Assembly (NCBI GenBank): GCA_910592205.1
Contig: CAJVPJ010000196.1
Span: forward strand, 1 to 35,889
Length of the DNA stretch: 35,889 nt
Source of the DNA: Paraglomus occultum
Taxonomy: Eukaryota; Glomeromycota; Glomeromycetes; Paraglomerales; Paraglomeraceae
Direction of reading: 5' to 3'
The position numbers and the translations under genes are program-made. Positions 1-8,994 of this stretch are shown piece after piece (position 1 is the stretch's first letter; each line of letters starts with the position of its first letter). The notes below the pieces were generated by a model. It was not told the DNA's origin, did not search any database, and saw only the letters and a list, made by a program, of their open reading frames with translations.

Positions 1-162
1 TCATCGGCGTTTTCCGCAGCTACTACGTTTGTTACACCGGAATTTGGGAATGCCGCAGCCATTGTAGATCGTTCGTATCACGGAGCGGAAATCACGGAAG
101 ATTATTATCGATATCCGTCGGATCTGACACTATTCGTGAAATATTTAAAGAATGACGATTAA
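1..162 (+). CDS. 3' end of an unidentified protein-coding gene
   Basis: Frame 1 is open from the first base to a TAA at 160-162, giving the last 53 residues of a protein whose start lies outside the window. The tail is mixed-composition coding sequence (for example GNAAAIVDRSYHGAE, then DYYRYPSDLTLFVKYLKN) with higher GC than the DNA after it, which supports a real terminal exon. I do not recognise the family. There is no membrane segment or Cys cluster. The stop is only 2 bases before the code-4 relic at 165, so the normal 3' UTR of this gene may have been replaced or interrupted. Confidence 0.6.
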   Translation, partial: SSAFSAATTFVTPEFGNAAAIVDRSYHGAEITEDYYRYPSDLTLFVKYLKNDD

Positions 163-164
163 AT

Positions 165-627
165 ATGTATGTTTCCACTGCAGCTTATTATTATGTAGTT
201 GGTTTTTTTCTTATTCAACAAGCAATTGCTAAATGAATTGAACCACAAATTAGTGATTGACTTGTTATTCAAAAATTAATTACTATAGCAGGAGTATGTT
301 TGGTTGTGGGTATTGGATTTTATTTAGATGGTCTTATCACTTCTTCGCTGAAAACTCCGCTACAAAGATTAAGTATTAAAATTGAAAATGCTAATATAGA
401 TGAAAAAATAAAAAAAAAAATTTGCTTTCCAAAACTCAGCAAGTAAATGAACTTTTTAAAGAAACCTTAAAAGATTTGGATTATTAGCCGTGGTTGGTAT
501 TTTAACTAAACTAATAGAAGCCTACTGAAATCAACATATACTATCTTATTTAAGTTATGGAGTTCCTATTGCCGGAGCTCTCAAAATAATTTGAGACGTA
601 GATAAAACATTAAAAAAATTAAATTAA
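165..627 (+). pseudogene. Broken ORF readable only with TGA=Trp (organellar or mollicute origin)
   Basis: From the ATG at 165 the frame reads as a hydrophobic protein with one or two membrane segments (VCLVVGIGFYLDGL) only if TGA is Trp. Two in-frame TGAs sit in plausible Trp positions (IAK-W-IEP, ISD-W-LVI). The frame breaks at the A-run near 408-420 and continues in another frame (KTQQVNELFKETLKDLD). It breaks again near 485 and ends in a third block (LAVVGILTKLIEAY-W-NQ, then KII-W-DVDKTLKKLN) with two more TGA-Trp codons and a TAA at 625-627. Standard-code translation fails throughout. The pattern fits a transferred mitochondrial or mitochondrial-plasmid gene, or a gene from a Mycoplasma-related endobacterium, now decayed. 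I do not recognise the protein family. Confidence 0.5.
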
Positions 628-982
628 AGAAATAGAGAACGAAAATGTTAATAATAATGAAATGTAGTATAGGTCTCATCAGAGTGACCAAAGAATAGGT
701 TATACTCATAAATGGCTTTGGGTCCGAGTATTTTCCTCCCATGCAATCACTCTGGTGCATTTAGTATTATTTATATTTCAAGAGCGCGCGTTCAATAATC
801 GAAATAATAAAATTTATGCTTACGAAAAATTGAATTATTTTTACATGTTTGACTTGTTGATTGCAATTGTGTCAAAGTAGCGAAATTTGATCGAGCAGTC
901 TTATCGATCTTTCGTTGACAGGTCGCTCGATCAGTGGAGACGTTGGTGGGAATAGGAAGCCTTTACGTTAAATTTATTTCCC

Positions 983-1242
983 TTACGTCTCTTCTAATTT
1001 TCGTTTCTTTCTTGGTTCATCATAAGTTGGCGTTAATTCTCGTTTAGTAGTTATGATTTTCCGTTCTTCTTGGTAAATTTCATAAGTGATTTTTTCTTGA
1101 TCTAGATATTTCTCAAGAATTTTAGTGTCATTCATTTTAAAAACATAAGGCGCAATTTTCTCTCCTTGGGCTTTCTTTAGAATGCTTCTAAAGTGCTGTA
1201 ATTCTTGGGTTCCATAGTGGATTTAATGTAAATTAGTTTCAT
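983..1242 (-). pseudogene. Small frameshifted ORF of unknown family, possibly of bacterial or organellar type
   Basis: On the minus strand an ATG at 1242-1240 begins MKLIYIKSTMEP. The frame is lost at about residue 11-12 and resumes in a second frame as QELQHFRSILKKAQGEK, followed by a Lys/Glu-rich tail (KYLDQEKITYEIYQEERK) and a TAA at 985-983. The joined product would be about 83 residues, charged, without a membrane segment. It lies 350 bp from the TGA=Trp relic, has the same AT-rich codon style, and contains no TGA itself. A shared origin with that relic is only a guess, and I assign no function. Confidence 0.3.
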
Positions 1243-1440
1243 ATTAATATTTTTATATATAGAGATAATCCTATATTCATCACATTATGATTTATATTCC
1301 TCACATTCTGGTATGATAAAGTGAGCATTAAAATTAACAAGTCCATAAGTTATGAATAAGCACTGTTATTACTCAAAACGTCATCAGTCACATTGGTCAA
1401 TTTTACAGCCACATCATAATCAGTCTCTCATTTATAGAAT

Positions 1441-1476
1441 GTTCACTTTGTCTGGTTTTGTTGCAGCATGCCCCAT
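1441..1476 (+). repeat. Dispersed ~35-bp repeat, copy 1 (splice-acceptor-like)
   Basis: A pyrimidine-rich block ending TTTTGTTGCAG followed by CA[T/C]GCCCCAT recurs at 30142-30176 with one substitution and one 1-base indel. TTTTGTTGCAG looks like a 3' splice site, and downstream of this copy a frame from ATG 1469 stays open to a TAG near 1622. The two copies may therefore be remnants of one duplicated exon boundary or of an unnamed transposon. I do not recognise the encoded sequence. The minus-strand ORF over 1522-1836 looks like a shadow. Confidence 0.4.
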
Positions 1477-1928
1477 TTTCCCTCCCGGTATTTTCTGAAA
1501 ATCCGCGACAGAGTTATCCTGTCAACGGATTCGTTTCGTAGAAAGTGTTCTAACGTCATTAGTCGTGAATCTTTCGGAGAGAGGGTTGATTTTGATAACC
1601 CCCCTTTTAAATACTTTGGGTAGGAGTTGAGGAAGGTGGCTTTTGCTCTTCAAAAAAATAACTGGGAACAGGTGAAAAGGCTTAATAATGAGACGGTGGA
1701 GAGTGAAGAGATAAATAATCTCTGCCGCTGCGAAGGCAATTAAAAAACTAGGGATTGGAGAAAAAAATAAAGAATAGAGGAGAACAACTTTTCTTAGCAA
1801 AACATAAATAAGTTTTATAGTATGCCAAAAAACCATTATTTATATATATTGTCAAAATTGCAAGAATCTTGCAACTTTTCCAGTGTATATTAATATGTAC
1901 ACAAATTGAGTAGTATAAAGTGATATTC

Positions 1929-2031
1929 TTACAATTTGCTGGCCCATCTAGCCTTCTGCTTACTTCCAGGCTCTAGCTTGTGAATGATAGCTGCCAATTC
2001 TTCTCTATTACTATCTGTTGTGTCATAGTAT
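1929..2031 (-). CDS. Possible terminal exon or fragment of unknown gene
   Basis: The minus-strand frame ending in a TAA at 1929-1931 finishes with a coding-like charged tail (EELAAIIHKLEPGSKQKARW, then ASKL). Upstream of it the sequence becomes low-complexity, and an acceptor-like CAACAG lies immediately before the charged part (exon start about 2018). I see no convincing partner exon upstream. This is either a truncated terminal exon or chance, and I do not recognise the family. Confidence 0.2.
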
Positions 2032-2784
2032 GAACACAAACACTTGTCAGAAGATGAATAACAAACAATTTTATTGAATAAAAGCTTTTTGAATAGTGCA
2101 AATGTTTTTTGCTTGTGGTTATAGTTAGAAGAAACCATGTACAGTTGTTTTGTGTACTTTGAACATATGTGTTTTTGTTTCACTGAAAGTGAATATGAAT
2201 GAATTCATTTTGCTTTTATACATGATTTATAACATATAAATAGGTCTAAAGTCTAAAAATAGTCTGGATTTGCACATGATCCACAGCTAAGCAAAGCCTC
2301 ATACTCACCAAATATCATCAGCTATCTTCCAATCACATGAGCCTTTTTTATATGATCACATGTTCACTTTATAAATCATAATAATAAATAATAATTAACC
2401 TCTACGATAACCACATGCATGCCCGCTTAGTTCAGCTTATGTTATAATACTTTTCGTTCAGTCAATTATCCACCCTACGCAATATGTAACAATGAAGTCA
2501 CGAGCCGACGCTCCCGTTCTTATACAAGAGGTAATGTTAACACAACGTCTTTCACTCTTAGCGAATATGCTCATTTACAAACAGCTTCCCTGTAACACCT
2601 AAACACGATTTTCTTAACGAATTCCATCGAATTAATAGATTCGTTATACAGTGTGTAAAAAAATTGACACTTACGTGACCATAGCAATCAAACGTAACTA
2701 ATAACCTCATTTGATGACTAAAAATGCGGTAGATTTATTAACAAATTTAATAAGTTATTTTTTTCAATGAGTAATTCACACGCT

Positions 2785-3140
2785 TCATCGATTTACTAAA
2801 TTAACATGGTTTCTGAAATAGTATTCCATTGTTCCGTCAAGTTCCTGTAACAAACTTGTCCAAAGCAGGATTATCATTCGTACCCTGTTCGTTAGGTTGA
2901 GGCATTTTACATGCTTCAGTTCTGCACCAGACCGGATCGTTTTTCGGTTGCTTACACGTCGAACAAAGACCATACATGTTCCGTCGAAGAGTATAATCGC
3001 TGGCGTAGACTATATAGCATTCGCGCGTCGCAGGGTTCCGAGTGAATCCAAAAATAGACGTGTTGTCCTTCCGTGTTATGCACGGATGGGTTTTGCATAG
3101 CTTTTTGAGAAATGAGACATGACACGTATTGTAAGATTAA
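2785..3140 (-). pseudogene. Degenerate kinase N-terminal (YGxCxxC/WC) module, copy 3
   Basis: A minus-strand frame from about 3140 aligns by eye with the neighbouring copy at 3232-3786: ITRKDNTSIFGFTRNPATRE matches the stretch around ILRKDNRTIYGFTI, then SDY...MYGLCSTCK, NDPVWCRTEACK and NPALDKFV. A stop follows the FVTGT block, and a shifted frame continues with a remnant of the expected LEWIPY region (QWNTISE). There is no start ATG and no kinase domain. It is a decayed tandem copy of the Cys-rich module that precedes TKL-like kinase domains in arbuscular mycorrhizal fungi. The alignment to copy 1 is direct observation; the family name rests on my knowledge of that module. Confidence 0.55.
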
Positions 3141-3231
3141 TGATGCTTATAGCGTCTTCTTTTATATACACCAGTCGCTCTTTTGTTAATCCCGTTTCGC
3201 GCTCAAACCCTCACGAGAAAATTCTCAAAAA

Positions 3232-3786
3232 TTAACATACCTCATCAATAACTTCTTGTCCGAGATCGGATATTAAATTCAACGTAACCCTCGTATGTCT
3301 CTCTCTGGCCTTGTGCCTGTGATATTGACAGTCTCTTTTTCCATAAACCCACACACCTCCATACGCGGTACTTCCATACTCATTCTCTAACAACTGCGAG
3401 ACTTCTAAATGCTGGTATGGTATCCACTCGAGGAACGTATCTTCCCAGACAACAGCATTATTCTGAGTAGATCTTATAAATTCATCCAAAACATCGCTGC
3501 CGCTCGTCCATGCGTCACTCGTGTGAGGCTCGAGACATGTACGAGCCATACACCAGACAGGATCTATTTTGGGGTTTAAACAGGTGGGGCATAAACCGTA
3601 GATCGATTGGAGTTCGTCATAGTCGCTATGGATAACAAGCCGATATTCTTCTGTTTTGGTGTCGATTGTGAAGCCGTATATCGTGCGATTGTCTTTGCGG
3701 AGAATGGTTGGGTATTGTTCTGCTAACTTGAGTAAAAGGTTATGGAGATTGTGAATGACTTGCTGATATTTTTCGAAACAGGTCAA
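3232..3786 (-). pseudogene. Truncated TKL-like kinase N-terminal module, copy 1
   Basis: A 184-codon open frame. Order of motifs: an N-terminal helical stretch (residues 1-35), RKDNRTIYGFTI, then the Cys-rich module YGLCPTC...DPVWCMARTC, SGSDVLDEFI, the LEWIPY motif, and the start of a kinase N-lobe (YGGVW, TRVTLNLI). In active paralogues this is followed by the ATP-binding lobe and catalytic loop; here there is no HRD or DFG. The VAIK-type lysine position appears to be Asn (VTLNL). The frame begins at TTG with a TAA codon directly upstream, so no ATG start exists. It ends at GAG|GTATGT (exon edge 3241), a strong donor, but the next DNA is copy 3, not a kinase exon. Probably non-functional or a fragment of a scrambled gene. 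Confidence 0.6.
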
Positions 3787-3798
3787 TTATTTCTCATG

Positions 3799-4206
3799 TC
3801 AAATATTTAGCGGTACCTCGTTAAGAAAACTATCTGTGATACTCTCCGATGTCCCGAGTGTTTTCAATATGACTTTGGAAGGAATTCCCCTTTGTCTCAT
3901 AACAAAATACCTTGGACCATCCAACCACGTTGCCAAGTAGTTTCCTGTATCTTTATCGTCTTGTAATGGTGTCACATTTTCTAATCTGTTGGATGGTATC
4001 CACTCAAGGAATCTGTCATCAAAGTTCTTGACAATTCTTTGCGATTTCTTAATGAATTTATCAATTGCTAGATTGCCACTTGACCATTGCACGCGTGGAT
4101 GTGGTTTCTTACATGCGTTCGTGCCACACCATACATAGTCTATCTTTAGTTTATTGCATTCTGGACAGAAGCCGTAAAAGTCTCTCATATGATTGTCCGG
4201 AACCAT
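3799..4206 (-). CDS. Truncated TKL-like kinase N-terminal module, copy 2 (has ATG)
   Basis: A 135-codon frame beginning with a true ATG (4206-4204). It carries the Cys-rich module (YGFCPECNKLKIDYVWC), SSGNLAIDKFI, LEWIPSNRLENV, then a kinase N-lobe start in which the glycine-rich loop is degraded (DKDTGNYLATW) but the lysine of SKVILKTLG is kept. It ends after SFLNEV; the codon GAG just before is followed by GTACCG (exon edge 3817), the same boundary at which copy 1 ends. Catalytic motifs are absent. A TATA-like TTTTATATAAA (4246-4256) lies about 40 bp upstream of the ATG, so transcription is possible. It could make a kinase-less module or be a pseudogene. Confidence 0.5.
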   Translation of the reverse strand: MVPDNHMRDFYGFCPECNKLKIDYVWCGTNACKKPHPRVQWSSGNLAIDKFIKKSQRIVKNFDDRFLEWIPSNRLENVTPLQDDKDTGNYLATWLDGPRYFVMRQRGIPSKVILKTLGTSESITDSFLNEVPLNI

Positions 4207-4245
4207 GTTGATAATGGGATTATGCGATATGTCGTGAATACTCTA

Positions 4246-4256
4246 TTTTATATAAA
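4246..4256 (-). promoter_or_regulatory. TATA-like element upstream of copy 2
   Basis: On the minus strand this reads as a TATAAAA-type box about 40 bp before the ATG at 4206. Motif only; in AT-rich DNA such matches also arise by chance. Confidence 0.25.
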
Positions 4257-4259
4257 TGC

Positions 4260-6950
4260 TTTTCGTTTTATCGATGTTTTTTGAATGTTTTTTATCTTTA
4301 TTATAACTGACAATTAAATACTAATGTCCCCGGATGAATGCTCCAAGTCTTACTTTAAATTTTTTCTCTATTTATTCTCCTGTTTTGTCATACTATCCTT
4401 GCAGATCTCCCACTAGTCCATAGTAACAAAGAATCGATCCCAATTCATTCTCTCCCCCTTAATATTAATACACTAAAATCAATATTCAATTTCTATTGTT
4501 GAAGAAATTATCAACTGGACGGTGACACGACATAGAAATTCAGCCGTTCTCGACTATATTGGGCTTAGTTTTACCAAAGAGCATGTGACAAGACACATAG
4601 TGGAAGATGCGGGGAACCCGTGAATGCATGTGCCAATAACATCTACCATATCACGTTTCTTACTTTTAAGCAAAGTGCCTTCGATTTGTGAGTTATTGAA
4701 ATCTACTAGCCTGCAATTTCATCGTTTAGACTTGCTCTTCTTTTCCTCTCTTTCAATTGTCTTTTAACAATTTTAATTATGAGGATTATTGTCGCGAGAT
4801 TGCGGAATAAGATACTAGCCCAAACCGGATCTCTGTTAAGATTGGGCCAATGAACATAATCCTACGCATATATTCAGGGGTTAACATCTCCGCATCGAAG
4901 ATAGTAGAACTCAACATTACTAAGATATTAAAGCTGTGTTAAATTTTTGCTTTCATTCTGTAATATGTTCTATTGTTAATCTCAATCGTTCAGATAAACC
5001 AACAACGCGCTCAATCTTGACTATTGGGATGCCTACCGACTCGATGTCCCCCATATTAAAGATTTACTATCTTCAATCAAAGATTCAAGAAATAATGACT
5101 CACGTGATTAATTCTGGCGATAATAAATAAATTACGGCTTCCTCTTTCTTGCCTAACTATAGGATTGAGGAAATAAGAAATGTTAGACTAATGCATTGAG
5201 TCATATTGAAACACGATAGACAACGTTTAGTTAATTATATCAGATAGTCTTGATCATTTGTTAATTAAACTGGGAGCGTGGAACAGTGAAAGAAATGACA
5301 AGGTTATTTTACACGGAGAATGAGTTGGAACATTCTTCTGTTCTTCTCTTTCTCCGTCGTCTTCTCCTCTCCTGCTATCCACTACTCTGCAATTATTCGT
5401 TGGACAGTTGTCAGATCCTAAAAGGCGCTACCCCACAGGTTGGGTATATTCAAGTATAAAAGCCGGAACATTTTATCTTTCCAGCTAAGAAGACATTATT
5501 GGAGACACAAGTCACAGACTAGCTGTCGCGGGGTAACAGAGAGTAACAGTTATATACCACGATTCACCTCCTGGTTTTATCCATGACGCAGCGTAATAAT
5601 AGTAGTAGTAGTAGTAATAGTAGTAGTTGCTGACCATTTCAATCGTCTCTCTTAAAAACTTAATTATGGGATTTTCAATCAATTAGATGAACGTTGCAAA
5701 GTCTTTGTCTCTCCCAGTATATTATGAGCTTTTAATTGAAAAAGACGCCAGACACCAAATTTACTATTCTGCCAGAAAAACCAATACCGCCGTAATTGTC
5801 ATGGGGGAGTCGTTGTACTGACTCGCTGTATATCATCTCGACTTGCTGTGGGTGTCGCGATTGTTGTTTCCTTGCCTTCAAGTCAGATGTGAATTTCAGT
5901 TGACTGTTGAATAGTAGTAGTTGTTGTTGTTGCTTGAATGCGCGTATTGATTACGATGGCTGTTGCTTGCCTAATCCAAGTGGAAGATTAGCCGACAGAA
6001 AGAGGCAGCCTCTGTTTATATAGCCAGTTGGCCAAATGACTTGTGTTTTGGGTGATTATCATTCTTCTTGATTATCAGCGGTGATATAACAAATGGCATG
6101 TGTGTAACTACATACTCGTAAAATGGACGATATTAATATAAATGGATAAAGTGGTTAGCGGAACGTCACCTTTGTGATATTAAATTTCGCGTCATTTCTG
6201 AACAAAGTAATCGTTCAATCATTATAACTTTTTGAAGTGAACTTGGATACCCCCGTTTTGTTGTCTCAATAGTTGCCTTAATTACGCAAAATTTGCATAC
6301 TAATACGATTATGCAAAGGCAAGCTTGGCGTGCTAAGCAGTTAGATGCTGCAGGATCGACAGAATCTTTCCCTGAAAATGACCAAGGCCCAAGCGCGTGC
6401 AAGATAGGAACATTGTCAGCGTGAATGCATTTGAGCTAGTAACCCTAATAATGCAGGCATTAAACTGGATAAGAGAATTGACATACCAGCAGACAAAAGG
6501 TTCAATAGGAGCTAATTCTCAAATGATCACTTTGGGGCACGACAAGTTATACCATCTGTGGCTTTAATTCCCTTATGTTTGTGAAATTATGAATGTGTGA
6601 TGATATCACCTAATCAGTAAAGCATAATAATAATGAATCATGAGAAGTTATTGGACTTTTTTATTAATCACATTCTTGGTACATACTTGAAGTATAATTA
6701 TAAGACAAATTGTGTGCCTCGTCTATCAAAGCCAAGACTTTAACTAATTTCAAATTCTAGAACATACCTATACAAGATTATATGCTAAACAAGACCAGTT
6801 GGTAATGCTGTAATTTCAAGTTTTTCATAATAATAAATTAATATTTAATTAGAATGCCAAGCGCATTAATGTGTTGTAATTCAAGTTATACCCACATCCT
6901 CATATAGATAAACAATGTCCTGAATTATGTATCGCATTACTGGCTTCACA
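4260..6950. other. Gene-poor stretch with one orphan promoter-like site and simple repeats
   Basis: No convincing gene. ORFs of up to 78 codons (4936-5130 plus, 6166-6402 minus) lack recognisable motifs and look random. A good TATAAAAG occurs at 5455-5462 on the plus strand; the next ATG (5583) gives only a short Asn/Ser run from an AGT/AAT microsatellite (about 5596-5630) and then stops. A second trinucleotide run (GTA/GTT) lies near 5912-5934. If a gene starts here, its exons are not apparent to me. Confidence 0.4.
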
Positions 6951-6953
6951 ATC

Positions 6954-7567
6954 TTACGACTGCGGGTTTCCATAAATGTTCATCATCAGATCCAACATCT
7001 GATTCTCTATTTCCTCATCATTATCATCAACTTCATCTTCTCCATCATCATCCTCTTCTCTGTGCTGAAAAACGTCAGTAACATTGCCTTCATAGTCATC
7101 ATTTGGCTCTTGCTTTATGTCAACATCTAAGAACATGCATTGCTTCTGAATAAGTAAGTTAACAATGACAGTCATACATGTTGTCATTTTGAAATACCTT
7201 CATCCAACATCATAGGATTATCTTTGTCTTCATCTTCCGACTCGTCCTCTAATCCACGAAGAAGACACATGGCTTCGGCTATTTCAATATCCTGAGCCTG
7301 TCAATTTGATACCCCATGTCAGCTCACTCAATTAGCTAATCATTGAACAACGGCGGCACTTACCACTGCACCTTTTGCGTGCCCTTGCTTAACAACAGCA
7401 CTCGGTTCGTCCGTTGTCCCCCCCGCAACATTCAGCATTTGCACCAGTACGGTCTCTTCAGTACGTAGAGCATCTAACTGTGATTTGAATTTATTTACCA
7501 ACTGTACTAGTTCCTGCTCTTCTTGTATAAGAACATTTTTTACAATGTCCCAGGGATTGATTAACAT
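6954..7567 (-). CDS. SNAPc subunit 5-like (SNAP19-like) small acidic protein, three exons
   Basis: Exon 1 is 7364-7567, starts with ATG and ends GTG|GTAAGT. Exon 2 is 7198-7297, after TTGACAG, ending GAAG|GTATTT. Exon 3 runs from about 7145 to the TAA at 6954, after TTATTCAG. Residues 13-47 of exon 1 form a short helical segment (EEQELVQLVNKFKSQLDAL, then EETVLVQML) resembling the conserved helix of SNAPC5, followed in exons 2-3 by a strongly acidic tail (EEDDDGEDEVDDNDEEIE), also typical of that subunit. SNAPc drives snRNA promoter transcription by Pol II/III in the nucleus. Oddity: exon 2 ends in phase 1 but the acidic frame of exon 3 begins in phase 0, so a one-base indel, an assembly error or a different splice choice must be assumed. 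The family call is by eye and tentative. Confidence 0.45.
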
Positions 7568-7861
7568 TGCAAGTGTAACGTATTATTGACTAAACGTAAA
7601 TATATAAACAGCTGCGCCAATTAATAAAAAGCCGCAGCTCATGAAATATTGATTACGTCATAGCAAATATCGCGCGATGGTCCGGTGTCGTTAGAGTTTA
7701 CATAATCCTAATCTCGGCTACGCGCACTGTAGATCTTACGGTAAACAAAAAGGACACTTCTCCCACCGTTATTTTAAAATCGCTTTAATATTGACCGACA
7801 CATAATAGGTCACAATGCGACTCTCAAGATTTTGAACGAACCGAAATAATTACGCCAAAGC

Positions 7862-8262
7862 GAAATGATGTTTGAACGTTCAAAAGTTTCCAAGTTCAAC
7901 GATGGTCCGCAAACCGTTTGGAGAAAAATGCAGAACTTTTGTTCCCACGATTAAACATGGAGGCTGGGGCGTAACGGTATGCGGGTAAACTGTATCAGTG
8001 AGATAATTTTAATGTAATGGAAATTTTTAACAAGATAACGCTCGGATAAACCAAAACAATGTTACAATTGGCTATCTTCAATCGCCCGATCTTAATCCCA
8101 TTAGAAAGGCGTAAAAATGAAGGGCATTGCCAAAAACTAACGTGGGGATTTTTCAATGAATACATGGGAGCAAGTCTCAAAATCCGTATAATCTGATAAA
8201 GATTATATTTAAAAGTGAAAGACCTCATTAATGTATATTAATATTGATACATTATATATAAA
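7862..8262 (+). mobile_element. Tc1/mariner transposase relic
   Basis: Across several frames on the plus strand, Tc1-type blocks appear in the expected order: a KFNDGPQTVWRK-like block, TIKHGGWGVTVCG (the family's VKHGGGSVMVWG motif), GYLQSPDLNPI (the QSPDLNPIE motif around the second catalytic Asp, near 8071-8100), and a C-terminal WEQVSKSV block. Stops and frameshifts lie between them, and the first catalytic Asp region is missing. No clear terminal repeats. The minus-strand ORF over 7995-8228 is its shadow. Confidence 0.6.
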
Positions 8263-8994
8263 CTAAAATTTATGCCCAATTATTATGTAAGTTTAATTGC
8301 TGACTCACTGCATGTAAACTGCCACTTCTCGTCTTGATTGACGCGCTACAAAAAGTATGTCAGCAAATATACACCTTACTTATTTTCCATATGATTGTGC
8401 TAAACTTTATTGGCCATAATGACTGTATATATTAATATAAAAACCCAGATCTAACAAAAAGTGGCTTACAATTATGTATGCAGGAGAGCGTTTTTTTTTG
8501 GCTGAGGCATAATTAACTAGATTTGTCATATCTTGGCCCAATAATAATAATATTTCCTTGTTGGTATATATATGCTTTCTGCCCTCGTAAAATTTCGTCG
8601 CTGTCGTGTTATTTCTGGATGATTACTTTAATTTTTTTACGATTTGGACAGTTTTTGATTATTAATCCAAATACTTAATATTAAACCCTTTACATCACTT
8701 TGGTTCAGTATCTGTCTAACTCATTTCTGGTGTAATAAAAATCTCAAATAGCGTGAACCTAAATAAGCAATAGGGATTACATCAGAAAATAACAGGTATC
8801 ATTTTACATCACGCCAAACTTTCCTTAAATTAATTGTTACAACAATGCAATGTTAAACTTGGTAAAAACGCCACATAATAATATTCATGTTTAGGGTTGA
8901 TAACTTGTATCTTTGCATTCTGTACCACGGATTCCATTGTTAAACACCCCTTGGAGAACGTAATTTTAACTCAGCGCGTAGCTCCTTGCTGCAG

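Noticed and set aside
2492-2690. Possible first exon MKSRADAPVLIQE with donor GTAATG and a following acceptor CTCTTAG
   Set aside because: The implied intron is only about 31 nt and the product has no recognisable feature.
6166-6402. 78-codon minus-strand ORF
   Set aside because: No motif, no promoter or splice support, composition like random AT-rich DNA.
6927-7130. Plus-strand ORF with hydrophobic Ile/Phe-rich sequence
   Set aside because: It is the complement of the acidic exon 3 of the SNAPC5-like gene.
8986-8994. Start of the GH31 frame at TTG 8986
   Set aside because: TTG starts are not expected in a fungal nuclear gene; the ATG at 8995 in the same frame gives a normal signal anchor.
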